Shown: one piece after another, positions 1-7,392 of the stretch
Layout of the letters: every line of letters begins with the position of its first letter
How positions within the stretch are numbered: the first letter of the stretch is position 1
Assembly: GCA_016869895.1 (NCBI GenBank)
Contig: VGDC01000044.1
Coordinates: forward strand, 1-9,780
DNA: 9,780 nt
Direction of reading: 5' to 3'
DNA from: Alphaproteobacteria bacterium
Lineage (GTDB): Bacteria; Pseudomonadota; Alphaproteobacteria; Rickettsiales; VGDC01
Translations under genes and position numbers: made by a program
The notes under the pieces: model-generated
Seen by the model: the letters and a program-made list of their open reading frames with translations, nothing else
What the model was told of the DNA's origin: nothing
Database searches by the model: none

Positions 1-170
1 TGACGGTATCCTGCATAGACACGGACGAGCTATCGCAACAGACCATGGAAAGCCACAAGGTGAAGGGGCTGTACTTCATCGGCGAGGTCGTGGATGTGAC
101 GGGGCATCTGGGCGGATTCAACTTCCAGTGGGCTTGGGCATCCGGATTTTGTGCAGGCCAATATGCGTGA
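1..170 (+). CDS. BaiN/HI0933-family NAD(P)/FAD-dependent oxidoreductase, C-terminal end (partial)
   Basis: Only the last 55 codons are present; the first complete codon is at position 3 and the stop is TGA at 168-170. The visible peptide contains GLYFIGEVVDVTGHLGGFN followed by FQWAWASGFCAGQ. This is the typical closing segment of the HI0933/YhiN/BaiN flavoprotein family, where the GE-x-x-D-x-x-G-x-x-GG-(F/Y)-N-x-Q-x-A stretch contributes to the FAD site. Members are soluble proteins of about 390-420 residues that bind FAD in a Rossmann fold. Some reduce bile-acid or steroid intermediates, but for most the physiological substrate is unknown, so no substrate is assigned. The family call is strong because this C-terminal motif is distinctive. 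The N-terminal dinucleotide-binding motif lies outside the window and cannot be checked. Confidence 0.88.
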   Translation, partial: TVSCIDTDELSQQTMESHKVKGLYFIGEVVDVTGHLGGFNFQWAWASGFCAGQYA

Positions 171-201
171 TTTTCACCCCGCTGCCTTGCTGCACATGCG
201 C

Positions 202-262
202 TTTTCCTCCGCTTCCGCTGCTCACGCACCTCAACGTGCGCTGCGCGGCGGTTCTCGGAAAA
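202..262. repeat. Imperfect 61-bp palindromic intergenic element
   Basis: The outer arms TTTTCC (202-207) and GGAAAA (257-262) are exact inverted copies. The inner stem CGCAC (225-229) / GTGCG (236-240) closes a six-base loop, and both pairs share one centre near 232, so the whole stretch folds as one long imperfect hairpin. The arms between them pair only partly, around CCGC and GCGG. It lies in the 143-bp gap between the flavoprotein stop and the DUF188 gene. It looks like a REP-type palindromic repeat and could also act as a transcription-attenuating hairpin. There is no T-run on either side to make a classical intrinsic terminator. Copies elsewhere in the genome cannot be seen from here. 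Nothing else is recognisable between 171 and 313. Confidence 0.5.
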
Positions 263-313
263 CCACATCTTCGCTGACGGCATCGGGGGAAACTCCCACA
301 TATTGGATTCAGT

Positions 314-772
314 ATGCATGAAATCTTCATCGATGGTGATGCCTGTCCCGTGAAGCAGGAGGCGATCGACGTGGCGGCGCGGCACGGCTGGAAAGTCTGG
401 CTGGTGAGCAATGCATGGCTGCGGATGCAGACCCCGCCACACGTGGAGAAGGTCGTGGTGTCAGACGGGTTCGATGCGGCGGATGATTGGATAGTCGAAA
501 AAGCAGGCGCGGGGGATGTGGTCGTGACCGCCGATATTCCGCTGGCGAGCCGCAGCATCAAAGCAGGCGCAGCGGCCATCGGCCCGACGGGGAAACTCTT
601 CACCACGGCGAATATCGGCACGGTGCTGGCCATGCGCGACCTGAACGCGCATCTGCGCACCACGGGCGAGATATCCGGCCATAACGCCAGTTTCAGCAAA
701 AATGACCGCTCGCGCTTCCTGCAAGGGCTGGAACAGACCATCCAGAACATCAAGCGCGGCAAGCCGATATAA
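314..772 (+). CDS. YaiI/YqxD family (DUF188, UPF0178) protein
   Basis: The 152-residue product has the usual length of the UPF0178 family (E. coli YaiI, B. subtilis YqxD). Hallmarks are the N-terminal IDGDACPVK (residues 6-14), the NAW segment near residue 33, VVSDGFDAADDWIVEKA in the middle, VVTADIPLA with a conserved Asp, and a C-terminal SRFLQGLE helix. The acidic residues D7, D9 and those of DDWI and TADIPLA match the placement expected of a PIN-like nuclease fold, to which this family has been related by structure classification. No enzymatic activity is firmly established, so a metal-dependent RNase role is only a possibility. There is no signal peptide or membrane segment, so it should be cytoplasmic. 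The ATG is preceded by a weak GGA at 305-307, and a nearby ATG at 318 is out of frame. Gaps of over 130 bp on both sides suggest it stands alone. Confidence 0.9.
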   Translation: MHEIFIDGDACPVKQEAIDVAARHGWKVWLVSNAWLRMQTPPHVEKVVVSDGFDAADDWIVEKAGAGDVVVTADIPLASRSIKAGAAAIGPTGKLFTTANIGTVLAMRDLNAHLRTTGEISGHNASFSKNDRSRFLQGLEQTIQNIKRGKPI

Positions 773-831
773 ATAAGTGATATGAATTGCATAAAAACAT
801 GATTTCCGGTGGAAAAAATCGCAGTTCCCTC

Positions 832-859
832 TTTACCGAATGACAATTCCCGATACAAT
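832..859 (+). promoter_or_regulatory. Candidate sigma70-type promoter for the hybrid kinase
   Basis: TTTACC (832-837) and TACAAT (854-859) are separated by 16 bp in the 137-bp gap before the kinase start. The -10 is good (5 of 6) and the -35 is weak. Transcription would start near 866, leaving a leader of about 45 nt. A second -10-like CATAAT at 881-886 has no matching -35. This is motif spotting only. Confidence 0.3.
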
Positions 860-909
860 CTTCCTTCTTCGCCAATGTGCCATAATGGCGTAGGCATTTC
901 GGGTGTCAC

Positions 910-3900
910 ATGAAGCTCTACGACGCACAATATGAGACGCCCAAAGCGGGCATGGGTTACGAGGAAAGTCGCCTCGCCGCCCTGCGTCGTTATGACATCC
1001 TCGATACCGGACGTGAAGACGATTACGACGACATCGCCCGTCTTGCAGGGCAGGTCTGCGGCACGCCTATCGCCATCATCAGCTTCGTCGATGCGGAACG
1101 CCAATGGTTCAAAGCGCATATCGGCATCGAAGAGACGGAGACGCCGAGGCTCTGGTCGATTTGTCAGGAAACGGTCAAATGCGGGGACGTGCTGGTGGTG
1201 CCGGATGCGTCGCTCGACCCGCGGTTCAAGGATTTGCCGATGGTCGCCGGAGAGGAACATCTGCGTTTCTATGCCGGTGCGCCGCTGTTGACATCGGATG
1301 GCTACGGCATCGGGTCGCTCTGTGTGCTCGACACACGCCCCAACAGCCTGAACGAAGAGCAGATCGAATCGCTGCGCGCGCTCGCCCGCCAAGTGGTGCG
1401 CCAGTTGGAGACGCGGCTCATCCTGCGGCAGAAGGAGTTGAGCGAGGAACGCTTCTCCTTCGCGCTCAGCGCATCGGCGGTGGTGGGCACGTGGGACTGG
1501 CATATCCCCGACGATAAGGTCTATGCCGATGAGGGCTTCGCCCATATCTTCGGGGTGGAAGCGGAACAGGCGCGCAAAGGTGCGTCCATTCAGGAATTCT
1601 TCCGCAATATCCACCATGAGGACAAGGATGCGCTGCAGGTGGCCATCGGCAATGCCATCGCTTCCGGTGACAAGCTGGTGGAGGAATACCGCATCGTGCA
1701 GGCCGATGGCAGCATCCGCTGGATCATGGCGCGCGGGCAATGCCAGTACATCCACAACAAACCGAACCGTTTCCCCGGTGTGGCGCTGGACATCACCGAC
1801 CGCAAGGCGCTGGAATTCCGCCAGTTGGTGCTGGCGGAGCTGGATGTAAAACTGCGGGAATACCATACCATCCCCGATATCGTCCACGCGGCGGCGGAAC
1901 TGCTGGGCAAGACCCTCGACGCATCGCGCGCAGGTTATGCGGAAATCGACGAGAACGGCGAATATGCCACCGTGACCGACGACTGGCGGCGCGATGGGCA
2001 GACGACCATCGCCGCGCGCCACCGCTTCGCTGATTACGGCACTTTCGTCAGCGAGTTGTTGGTAGGGCGGCTGCTGGTCATCGAGGATATGCTTACCGAT
2101 GAACGCGCCTCCATCACCGAAGAGCAGCGCAATTCGTCCGAAGGCATCGGCGTGCGCTCGCTCATCAACGTGCCGCTGATGGAGAACGGCAGGCTGGTCG
2201 CCGTGCTGTTCATCCACGACGACAAACCGCGCCAGTGGAAAGAGACGGAGGTGAACTTCGTTCAGGAAGTCGCCCGCCGGACATGGGATAACGCGCAGCG
2301 TTCCAAAGTGCATGAAGCCCTGCGCGAGAGCGAGGAATTCGCGCGTTCCATCGTGGAAAGCACGCCGGACGGGGTGAAGGTGCTTGACCTGCATGGGAAT
2401 CTGGTGTCGATGAACGCCATCGGCGCGCAGCATATGGACATCGACGAGCATTACGAATGGCGCGGCAAGCCGTGGGTGTCCTTCTGGCAGGGCGAAGGGC
2501 GCGACAAGGCGCAGAAAGCCATCGATTCCGCACGTATCGGCGTGATGACCCAGTTCGACGGATTCCGGCAGACGATGAAGGGCGTGCCCAAATGGTGGGA
2601 AGTCATCGTGACGCCGATGTTCGAATATGACGGCAGCGTGTCGCGCATCCTCGCCATCTCCCGCGACGTGACGGCGCGCTATGAATCGGAGCGCGCGCTG
2701 GTCGAAGCGCGCAATGCTTCGGAAGCGGCGAATATCGCCAAGACCGAATTCCTCGCCAATATGAGCCATGAAATCCGCACGCCGATGAACGCCGTCATCG
2801 GCCTGGCGAATATCCTCGCCATGAGCCAGCCGCTGACCGACAAGCAGCGCGAGTTCATCCGCACCCTGCAAAGCAGCGCCGATTCGCTGCTGACGCTCAT
2901 CAACGACCTGCTCGACATCGCCAAAATCGAATCGCGCGCCATCGAGCTGGAGCGCGTACCCTTCGACCTGCGCCGACTGGTGCAGGAAATCATCAGCATG
3001 CTCGCCGTGCGCGCCGCGGAGAAGGGGCTCGAATTCCGGCTGGAAAGCGATGGTCTGCCCGAAGGAAGGCAGCTGCTGGGCGACCCGACGCGCCTGCGCC
3101 AGATCATCCTGAATCTCTGCGCGAATGCCCTGAAATTCACCGATCACGGCAGCATCACCGTGCATATCAGCATGTCGCCGACGGAGGAAAAACACATCCA
3201 CACCATCTGCATCGCCGTGCAGGACACGGGCATCGGTATCGCGCCGGAGAAGCAGGAGACGGTGTTCCAGAAGTTCATGCAGGCCGATAACTCCATCAAC
3301 CGTAAATACGGCGGAACGGGGCTTGGACTCGCCATCACGCGCACGCTGGCGGAGATGATGGGCGGCGACATCACGCTGAAAAGCGAGCTGGGCAAAGGCT
3401 CGACCTTCACCGTCTGTCTGCCGCTGGAATCCGCCGCGCCGGAGGACGAGGAAGCCGAAATCTTCGCGGAACTGGAAGCACTCAGCGAATCCACCAAGCG
3501 CAGAGCGAGCGGACGCCGCCATCGCGTGCTGCTGGTGGAGGATTATGAACCCAATATCATCGTGGCGGGCAATTTCCTGAGCCATTATGGCTATGAATAC
3601 GACGTGGCGCGCAACGGTCTGGAAGCCATCGATCGGTTGAAGACAGAGCGTTATGATGCGGTGCTGATGGATGTGCAGATGCACGGTATGAACGGGTTGG
3701 AAGCCACCCGCCATATCCGCCAGCACGAACAGGCGCGCGGCATTCCGCCCGTGCATATCATCGGGGTGACCGCCCATGCGTTGACGGGTGACCGTGAACG
3801 CTGCATCGCCGCAGGGATGGATGATTACATCTCCAAACCCTTCAACCCTGACGAGCTGGACGAGCGCATCTCGCTGGCGCTGCGCAATAGCACCCACTGA
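910..3900 (+). CDS. Soluble hybrid sensor histidine kinase, GAF-PAS-GAF-PAS-HisKA-HATPase-REC
   Basis: The 996-residue multi-sensor kinase has no membrane segment or signal peptide, so it probably senses a cytoplasmic cue. Domain order: GAF about 22-168 (starting [10 protein letters not shown], a common stand-alone type), PAS/PAC about 181-300 ending in DITDRK, a second GAF about 305-465, a second PAS about 471-590, a short coiled linker, HisKA from about 612, HATPase_c about 718-840 and receiver about 871-990. Catalytic features are intact: phospho-acceptor H620 in [12 protein letters not shown]-box N735 and N739, G1 box DTGIGI (772-777), and GGTGLGLAI (801-809). In the receiver, acidic E877/D878, phospho-acceptor D921, T954 and K976 are present. 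There is no Hpt or output domain, so phosphate must pass to an unseen Hpt protein or return to H620. The ATG at 910 has a poor ribosome site (GGTG only); M15 is an alternative start. The ligand is unknown. No partner gene lies nearby. Confidence 0.95.
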   Translation: MKLYDAQYETPKAGMGYEESRLAALRRYDILDTGREDDYDDIARLAGQVCGTPIAIISFVDAERQWFKAHIGIEETETPRLWSICQETVKCGDVLVVPDASLDPRFKDLPMVAGEEHLRFYAGAPLLTSDGYGIGSLCVLDTRPNSLNEEQIESLRALARQVVRQLETRLILRQKELSEERFSFALSASAVVGTWDWHIPDDKVYADEGFAHIFGVEAEQARKGASIQEFFRNIHHEDKDALQVAIGNAIASGDKLVEEYRIVQADGSIRWIMARGQCQYIHNKPNRFPGVALDITDRKALEFRQLVLAELDVKLREYHTIPDIVHAAAELLGKTLDASRAGYAEIDENGEYATVTDDWRRDGQTTIAARHRFADYGTFVSELLVGRLLVIEDMLTDERASITEEQRNSSEGIGVRSLINVPLMENGRLVAVLFIHDDKPRQWKETEVNFVQEVARRTWDNAQRSKVHEALRESEEFARSIVESTPDGVKVLDLHGNLVSMNAIGAQHMDIDEHYEWRGKPWVSFWQGEGRDKAQKAIDSARIGVMTQFDGFRQTMKGVPKWWEVIVTPMFEYDGSVSRILAISRDVTARYESERALVEARNASEAANIAKTEFLANMSHEIRTPMNAVIGLANILAMSQPLTDKQREFIRTLQSSADSLLTLINDLLDIAKIESRAIELERVPFDLRRLVQEIISMLAVRAAEKGLEFRLESDGLPEGRQLLGDPTRLRQIILNLCANALKFTDHGSITVHISMSPTEEKHIHTICIAVQDTGIGIAPEKQETVFQKFMQADNSINRKYGGTGLGLAITRTLAEMMGGDITLKSELGKGSTFTVCLPLESAAPEDEEAEIFAELEALSESTKRRASGRRHRVLLVEDYEPNIIVAGNFLSHYGYEYDVARNGLEAIDRLKTERYDAVLMDVQMHGMNGLEATRHIRQHEQARGIPPVHIIGVTAHALTGDRERCIAAGMDDYISKPFNPDELDERISLALRNSTH

Positions 3901-3986
3901 GCCGTTTTCAAAGACGCATATCAGTCATGCGAAAACTGACTGGTACAAAATTCCCGGAAGGTGTATAACGGAACTCCAGAATCATC

Positions 3987-3993
3987 AAAGGAG
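3987..3993 (+). promoter_or_regulatory. Shine-Dalgarno AAAGGAG that fixes the aldo/keto reductase start
   Basis: AAAGGAG lies six bases before ATG 4000. The same frame is open from a GTG at 3961, but that codon has no ribosome site and would add 13 residues ahead of the conserved MEHRQLGKSG start. The ATG at 4000 is therefore preferred. Confidence 0.85.
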
Positions 3994-3999
3994 TATCCC

Positions 4000-5028
4000 A
4001 TGGAACATCGTCAGCTTGGCAAATCCGGTCTTCTCGTCCCCGTTCTCAGCCTCGGCACCGGCACATTCGGCGGCACGGGGGAATTCTTCGGCCGTTGGGG
4101 CGACACCGACGACAAGGCCGCCACGCGCCTTATCGATATTTCGCTCGACGCAGGACTGAACTTCTTCGACACGGCGAACATCTATTCTGCAGGGGATTCC
4201 GAGCGCGTGCTAGGCGCGGCCATCAAAGGCCGTCGCGATAAGACGCTCATCGCCACGAAAGCGACCTTCTCCACGGGCGAAGGCGCGAATGAGCGCGGCT
4301 CTTCCCGCTGGGCGTTGACGCGCAATCTGGAGGACAGCCTGAAGCGGCTGGGCACGGATTATGTTGATGTCTATTTCATGCATGGTTTCGACGCGCTGAC
4401 CCCCGTGGAAGAGACGCTGAAGACGCTGGACGGATTCATCCAAAGCGGCAAAGTGCGCTATATCGGTTGCTCGAACTTCTCCGGCTGGCATGTGATGAAA
4501 TCCCTCGCGGCATCGGAGCGGTTGGGGCTGGAGCGTTATACCGCTTATCAGGGATATTATTCGCTGGTCGGGCGGGATTATGAATCCGAACTGATGCCGC
4601 TGGCGCATGACCAAGGCATCGGCACGATGGTGTGGAGCCCGCTGGGTTGGGGTCGTCTTACCGGAAAAATCCGCCGTGGCGTGCAACAGACGGAAGGTCG
4701 TCTCGCCACCAAAGAAGGCGAGACGGGCGGCCCCGTGGTGGAGCAGGAATATCTCTATGACGTGGTGGACGCGCTGGACGAGGTGGCGCAGGAAGTGGGC
4801 AAGACCATTCCGCAAGTGGCACTGAACTGGCTGCTGCAACGCCCCACTGTGGCGAATATCGTCATAGGTGCGCGCAACGAGGAGCAGCTGAAACAGAATC
4901 TCGGCGCAGTCGGCTGGAACTTGACGAAAGAGCAGGTGGCGAAGCTGGATGCGGCGAGCAAACGTCCTCTCGCATACCCGTTCTGGCATCAGCAGGATTT
5001 CCTCAGCCGTAACCCTGCGCTTGTATAG
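4000..5028 (+). CDS. Aldo/keto reductase
   Basis: The 342-residue product is an NADPH-dependent aldo/keto reductase with a TIM-barrel fold, of the aryl-alcohol dehydrogenase-like or YajO/Tas-like branch. It would reduce aldehydes or ketones in the cytoplasm. The whole catalytic tetrad is visible: D57 and Y62 in DTANIYSAGDSE, K87 in ATKATF, and H128 in FMHGFD. Other family marks are the N-terminal RQLGKSGLLVPVLSLGTGTFG, GKVRYIGCSNFSGW near 150-165, the WSPLGWGRLTGK segment, and the cofactor-binding IVIGARNEEQLKQNLGA near the C-terminus. It has its own strong ribosome site and is separated by 99 bp from the kinase, so it is probably expressed independently. That gap holds GTTTTC (3904-3909) with its inverse GAAAAC (3931-3936) and a lone -10-like TATAAC at 3964-3969, but no convincing promoter. 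Substrate range cannot be predicted from sequence. Confidence 0.93.
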   Translation: MEHRQLGKSGLLVPVLSLGTGTFGGTGEFFGRWGDTDDKAATRLIDISLDAGLNFFDTANIYSAGDSERVLGAAIKGRRDKTLIATKATFSTGEGANERGSSRWALTRNLEDSLKRLGTDYVDVYFMHGFDALTPVEETLKTLDGFIQSGKVRYIGCSNFSGWHVMKSLAASERLGLERYTAYQGYYSLVGRDYESELMPLAHDQGIGTMVWSPLGWGRLTGKIRRGVQQTEGRLATKEGETGGPVVEQEYLYDVVDALDEVAQEVGKTIPQVALNWLLQRPTVANIVIGARNEEQLKQNLGAVGWNLTKEQVAKLDAASKRPLAYPFWHQQDFLSRNPALV

Positions 5029-5030
5029 TC

Positions 5031-5063
5031 GCCCCGTGATTTTCTCCTGAAAATCACATGGGC
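5031..5063. terminator. Strong hairpin in convergent gap, possible bidirectional terminator
   Basis: GTGATTTTC (5036-5044) and GAAAATCAC (5049-5057) form a perfect 9-bp stem with the 4-base loop TCCT. After a small bulge the stem continues as GCCC (5031-5034) with GGGC (5060-5063). It starts two bases after the aldo/keto reductase stop and faces the end of nfi, so it is well placed to end transcription from both sides. Neither strand has a T-run after the stem, so it is not a textbook intrinsic terminator; RNA stabilisation or a REP-like role is equally possible. Confidence 0.45.
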
Positions 5064-5084
5064 TGCCGCGTTGCGGGCTGATGG

Positions 5085-5125
5085 CTCCCCGCGCTGCTGC
5101 GCGGGAGTGCCCCAAGCTTGTTGGG
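5085..5125. repeat. Two further hairpins completing a three-hairpin intergenic element
   Basis: CTCCCCGCGC (5085-5094) pairs with GCGCGGGAG (5099-5107) across the loop TGCT, with one bulged C. It is followed by CCCAA (5111-5115) and TTGGG (5121-5125) around GCTTG. Together with the hairpin at 5031-5063, nearly the whole gap between the aldo/keto reductase and nfi is made of stem-loops. The GC-rich middle stem is the more stable of these two. The arrangement resembles the composite palindromic repeats often found between convergent genes, but only one copy is visible here. Confidence 0.5.
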
Positions 5126-5133
5126 AGTTGGAA

Positions 5134-5802
5134 TTAAGAATGTTTCACCTTCGACAACTTATCCGCCAGCCGTGTCGGTTCGGGGAGGCGGTAGCCGCGC
5201 AGGGTTTCTAGCGTCAGGGCGAGGGCGGTCTCATGTGACACGCGATGCCCCGCCGAGATGAACAGGGGATTGCATTTGCGCTTGCTGCGCAGCACCGTGC
5301 CGAGCGATTCGCCGGTCTTCTTATCGGTGAGGGGAGACATATCACCCGCGTTCTCGCCCAACGCAGGATAGATGCCCGTGAGGCGGGATTTACCCACGCC
5401 GAAAGCGGGCATGTCCAGCAACACACCTAGATGCGCGGCGATGCCCATTCGGCGCGGGTGGGCGATGCCGTGGCCATCCACCATCAGCACATCCGGCGTT
5501 TGCGGCAGTTGTTTCAAGGCTTCGAGGATGACGGGAATCTCGCGGAAGGCGAGGAGGCCAGTGACATAGGGGAACGTGGTCGGCAGAAAGGCCTGCGCGG
5601 TGGCCAGCACCTCCAGCGTGTCCCGCGCCATCAGCACCAGCGAAGCATGGCTGCGGTTGTCGTGGATGTCATAGCCGACATCCACCCCGCAGATGGTGTG
5701 GATGGGGGGATGCGCATCGCGGATGACCAGCTTGCCACGCAGTGCCTTCTGTATGGCGATGGCTTGCTCCGGGGTGCTCGGCCAGTCAGGCGTGCCTATC
5801 AC
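5134..5802 (-). CDS. nfi: Endonuclease V (deoxyinosine 3'-endonuclease)
   Basis: The 222-residue product matches the usual length of bacterial endonuclease V. This cytoplasmic Mg2+-dependent repair enzyme nicks DNA one nucleotide 3' of deoxyinosine, the product of adenine deamination. Diagnostic motifs: GVDVGYD with metal-binding D41, the FPYVTGLLAFRE segment with strand-separating P78-Y79 and acidic E88, VDGHGIAHPRRMGIAAHLGV with D109 and H115, and GVGKSRL near 135-141. All expected active-site acids are present. The start is GTG (CAC at 5800-5802 on the top strand). An in-frame TAA lies six codons upstream with no ATG between, so GTG is the only sensible start. It overlaps the upstream gene's stop by four bases (GTGA), and there is no good ribosome site, which points to translational coupling with the membrane synthase-like gene. 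Confidence 0.95.
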   Translation of the reverse strand: MIGTPDWPSTPEQAIAIQKALRGKLVIRDAHPPIHTICGVDVGYDIHDNRSHASLVLMARDTLEVLATAQAFLPTTFPYVTGLLAFREIPVILEALKQLPQTPDVLMVDGHGIAHPRRMGIAAHLGVLLDMPAFGVGKSRLTGIYPALGENAGDMSPLTDKKTGESLGTVLRSKRKCNPLFISAGHRVSHETALALTLETLRGYRLPEPTRLADKLSKVKHS

Positions 5803-7268
5803 TTGCTGTAGCGCTTCTTATCCAACGAATAGGTGGTCTTATCATCGGTATAGATGGTCGTGTCCTGAGATAGCTCATTATCGAAATAGGTGAGCATCAC
5901 GTTATCGTAGTACAGCGGTGGATCGGTCTCCTTGCGCCCTTCAGGAAGCACTTCGGAAGTCCATGGGTTATAATCCAAGAAGCCGAAGCGGTTGAAGCGC
6001 GGGAACACGGATGCGAAAGTGTTGACGATGCGGATGCTGAACTTGTCGCTCATGTCAGGACGCGAAATGATGTTCGCCACGACCATCCCGCCCGGTTTCA
6101 GGCTTTTCTTCACTTCCTCGAAGAATTCCTTGGTGGTGCATTCCATGGGGATGGAGATTTCGTTGCTGTAGGCATCGACAAGGATGAAATCGAACTGCTC
6201 GGTGTTATGCGCGAGGTAGGAGCGTGCGGATTGCGGTTCGAACTTCTTGTTCGGCGTCAGATTCTCCGGCAGGAAATGCTTCTCGGCGACATCCTTGATG
6301 GCGGGGTCGATGTCGATGAAGGTGTACAGGTTCGTAGTGTCCTCCAGACCAAGCGTGAACCCACCCGCACCGATGACGAGGATTTTCTTGTTCTGTCCCT
6401 CGATGTGTTTCAGGTAATGGTCTTCGATATATTGGATGTAGGGGAATTTACGCCCTTCTTTGGAGTAGATGGAGGAATAGGAGCGGTTCACGCCGAAGAC
6501 TCGGTCGCCATTGGGTTTGTCGTGCACCTGAATGAGGTTATAGGCGTTGTTCGACACAACATCCAAGCTGCGCATGGTGTCGCTGTTATTCAGCAGGATG
6601 CCTAGCCCGAAGACGAGCAGCACCAGAAGATGCTTGAAGGTGAAGAGCTTGCGGTCAAGGATGAATATCATGAAGGTGATGAAGCCCAACACCAGAATCA
6701 CGGTGTTATGCACGCCGATGGTCATCATGAGGACGATGGTGGTGAAGACGGAGCCGAAGAAAGAGCCGGTGGTGGAGAAGCACAGCATGCGTCCGGTGAT
6801 CTGGCTGAGTTCCTTCTTGGCGAAATAATGGCTGATGAGCGGAACGGTCTGGCCGAGGATGAAGGTCGGATAAACGAGGAACAACAAGCAGAAGATGGTG
6901 GTCTGGACGACGATATGGCTGATGCCGATGGCATGCATCGCGCCGAAGAGCAGCTCGTGCACAACGTAAGAAAGCCCGAAGGTGAAGATGAGCAGTGCGA
7001 CAGTGAGGTTACGCACCAGCGCGTTGCGGATGGTCTTGTGGCGCGAGTGCGGGTCGAGTCGACGTTGTTCACGACGGCGCGCACCATATGTTCCGCCCCA
7101 ATGGTAACCGAAAGCCAGCGGAAGCAATACTGCGCTGATGATGATTGCGATGATTTCCGTGCCGCTACCGACGAAAGGCACGAGCAGACGCATGCATAGC
7201 AACTCGGCGGCAAGAACCACATATCCTTCAAGGAAGATGATGAGTAGGAGAAGGTGCGAGCGTTTCAT
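5799..7268 (-). CDS. Membrane protein with C-terminal spermidine-synthase-like domain (MFS/spermidine synthase fusion family)
   Basis: The 489-residue product has an N-terminal membrane half followed by a soluble Rossmann domain. About seven hydrophobic helices are visible near residues 4-30, 37-55, 86-108, 116-136, 163-182, 187-204 and 212-227. The C-terminal domain (about 240-460) is spermidine-synthase-like: YIQYIEDHYLKHI, then nucleotide-site KILVIGAGGFTLGLE (295-309), acidic FIDIDP (317-322), FDFILVDAYSNEISIP (359-374), and LKPGGMVVANI (390-400). Classical spermidine synthase has two active-site aspartates in a D-x-x-D arrangement; here the matching place reads D365-A-Y-S368, so the second acid is missing. 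Whether it transfers aminopropyl groups is therefore doubtful; it may be a methyltransferase-like enzyme with another substrate. The ATG at 7268 has GAGG six bases upstream. nfi follows with a 4-nt overlap. No adenosylmethionine decarboxylase gene is near. Confidence 0.85.
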   Translation of the reverse strand: MKRSHLLLLIIFLEGYVVLAAELLCMRLLVPFVGSGTEIIAIIISAVLLPLAFGYHWGGTYGARRREQRRLDPHSRHKTIRNALVRNLTVALLIFTFGLSYVVHELLFGAMHAIGISHIVVQTTIFCLLFLVYPTFILGQTVPLISHYFAKKELSQITGRMLCFSTTGSFFGSVFTTIVLMMTIGVHNTVILVLGFITFMIFILDRKLFTFKHLLVLLVFGLGILLNNSDTMRSLDVVSNNAYNLIQVHDKPNGDRVFGVNRSYSSIYSKEGRKFPYIQYIEDHYLKHIEGQNKKILVIGAGGFTLGLEDTTNLYTFIDIDPAIKDVAEKHFLPENLTPNKKFEPQSARSYLAHNTEQFDFILVDAYSNEISIPMECTTKEFFEEVKKSLKPGGMVVANIISRPDMSDKFSIRIVNTFASVFPRFNRFGFLDYNPWTSEVLPEGRKETDPPLYYDNVMLTYFDNELSQDTTIYTDDKTTYSLDKKRYSK

Positions 7269-7297
7269 AGAGAGCCTCGTGCAGCAAGCATGCTGAA

Positions 7298-7313
7298 AAG
7301 ATTGAATAATCTT
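7298..7313 (-). other. Small hairpin in the leader of the synthase-like gene
   Basis: AAGATT (7298-7303) and AATCTT (7308-7313) form a 6-bp stem with a 4-base loop. It would sit near the 5' end of the transcript made from the promoter at 7327-7355. An 8-bp palindrome AGCATGCT lies at 7287-7294, between the hairpin and the ribosome site. Either could stabilise the mRNA or bind a regulator; the stem is short and AT-rich, so this is tentative. Confidence 0.35.
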
Positions 7314-7326
7314 AATGTGAGCGGAG

Positions 7327-7355
7327 TTTATAGCATGCGTGCCCTATCGGCGCAA
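7327..7355 (-). promoter_or_regulatory. Candidate sigma70-type promoter for the synthase-like gene and nfi
   Basis: Reading the minus strand, TTGCGC (7355-7350) and TATAAA (7332-7327) are separated by exactly 17 bp. Transcription would start near 7320, giving a leader of about 50 nt with the hairpin at 7298-7313 and GAGG at 7278-7275. It lies in the 124-bp gap after the hydrolase stop, which supports treating the synthase-like gene and nfi as their own operon. Confidence 0.5.
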
Positions 7356-7392
7356 GCATTTAAGCCCTGTTTTCATCTGGCGCGAGAATGTC

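Noticed and set aside
801..820. A short hairpin (TTTCC-GGT-GGAAA) after the DUF188 gene, considered as a terminator.
   Set aside because: The stem is short and AT-rich and is followed by A residues, not T, on the coding strand, so it does not fit an intrinsic terminator for this gene.
118..3897. A 1259-codon open reading frame antisense to the kinase and the DUF188 gene.
   Set aside because: Over the kinase it is in exact codon register with the sense strand (each antisense codon is the complement of a sense codon), so it stays open simply because the kinase avoids TTA, CTA and TCA codons, as expected in GC-rich coding sequence. The sense strand has complete domains and catalytic motifs. The antisense product is His/Arg/Asp-rich with no recognisable domain, and crosses a gap and another gene in a different register.
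3904..3969. GTTTTC/GAAAAC inverted pair and a -10-like TATAAC before the aldo/keto reductase.
   Set aside because: The inverted pair has a 21-base loop and no T-run, and the nearest -35-like CTGACT is 22 bp from TATAAC, so neither a terminator nor a promoter can be supported.
4210..5115. A 301-codon minus-strand open frame across the aldo/keto reductase.
   Set aside because: It is opposite a gene with an intact catalytic tetrad and strong ribosome site, shows no family motif, and starts within the hairpin-rich gap.
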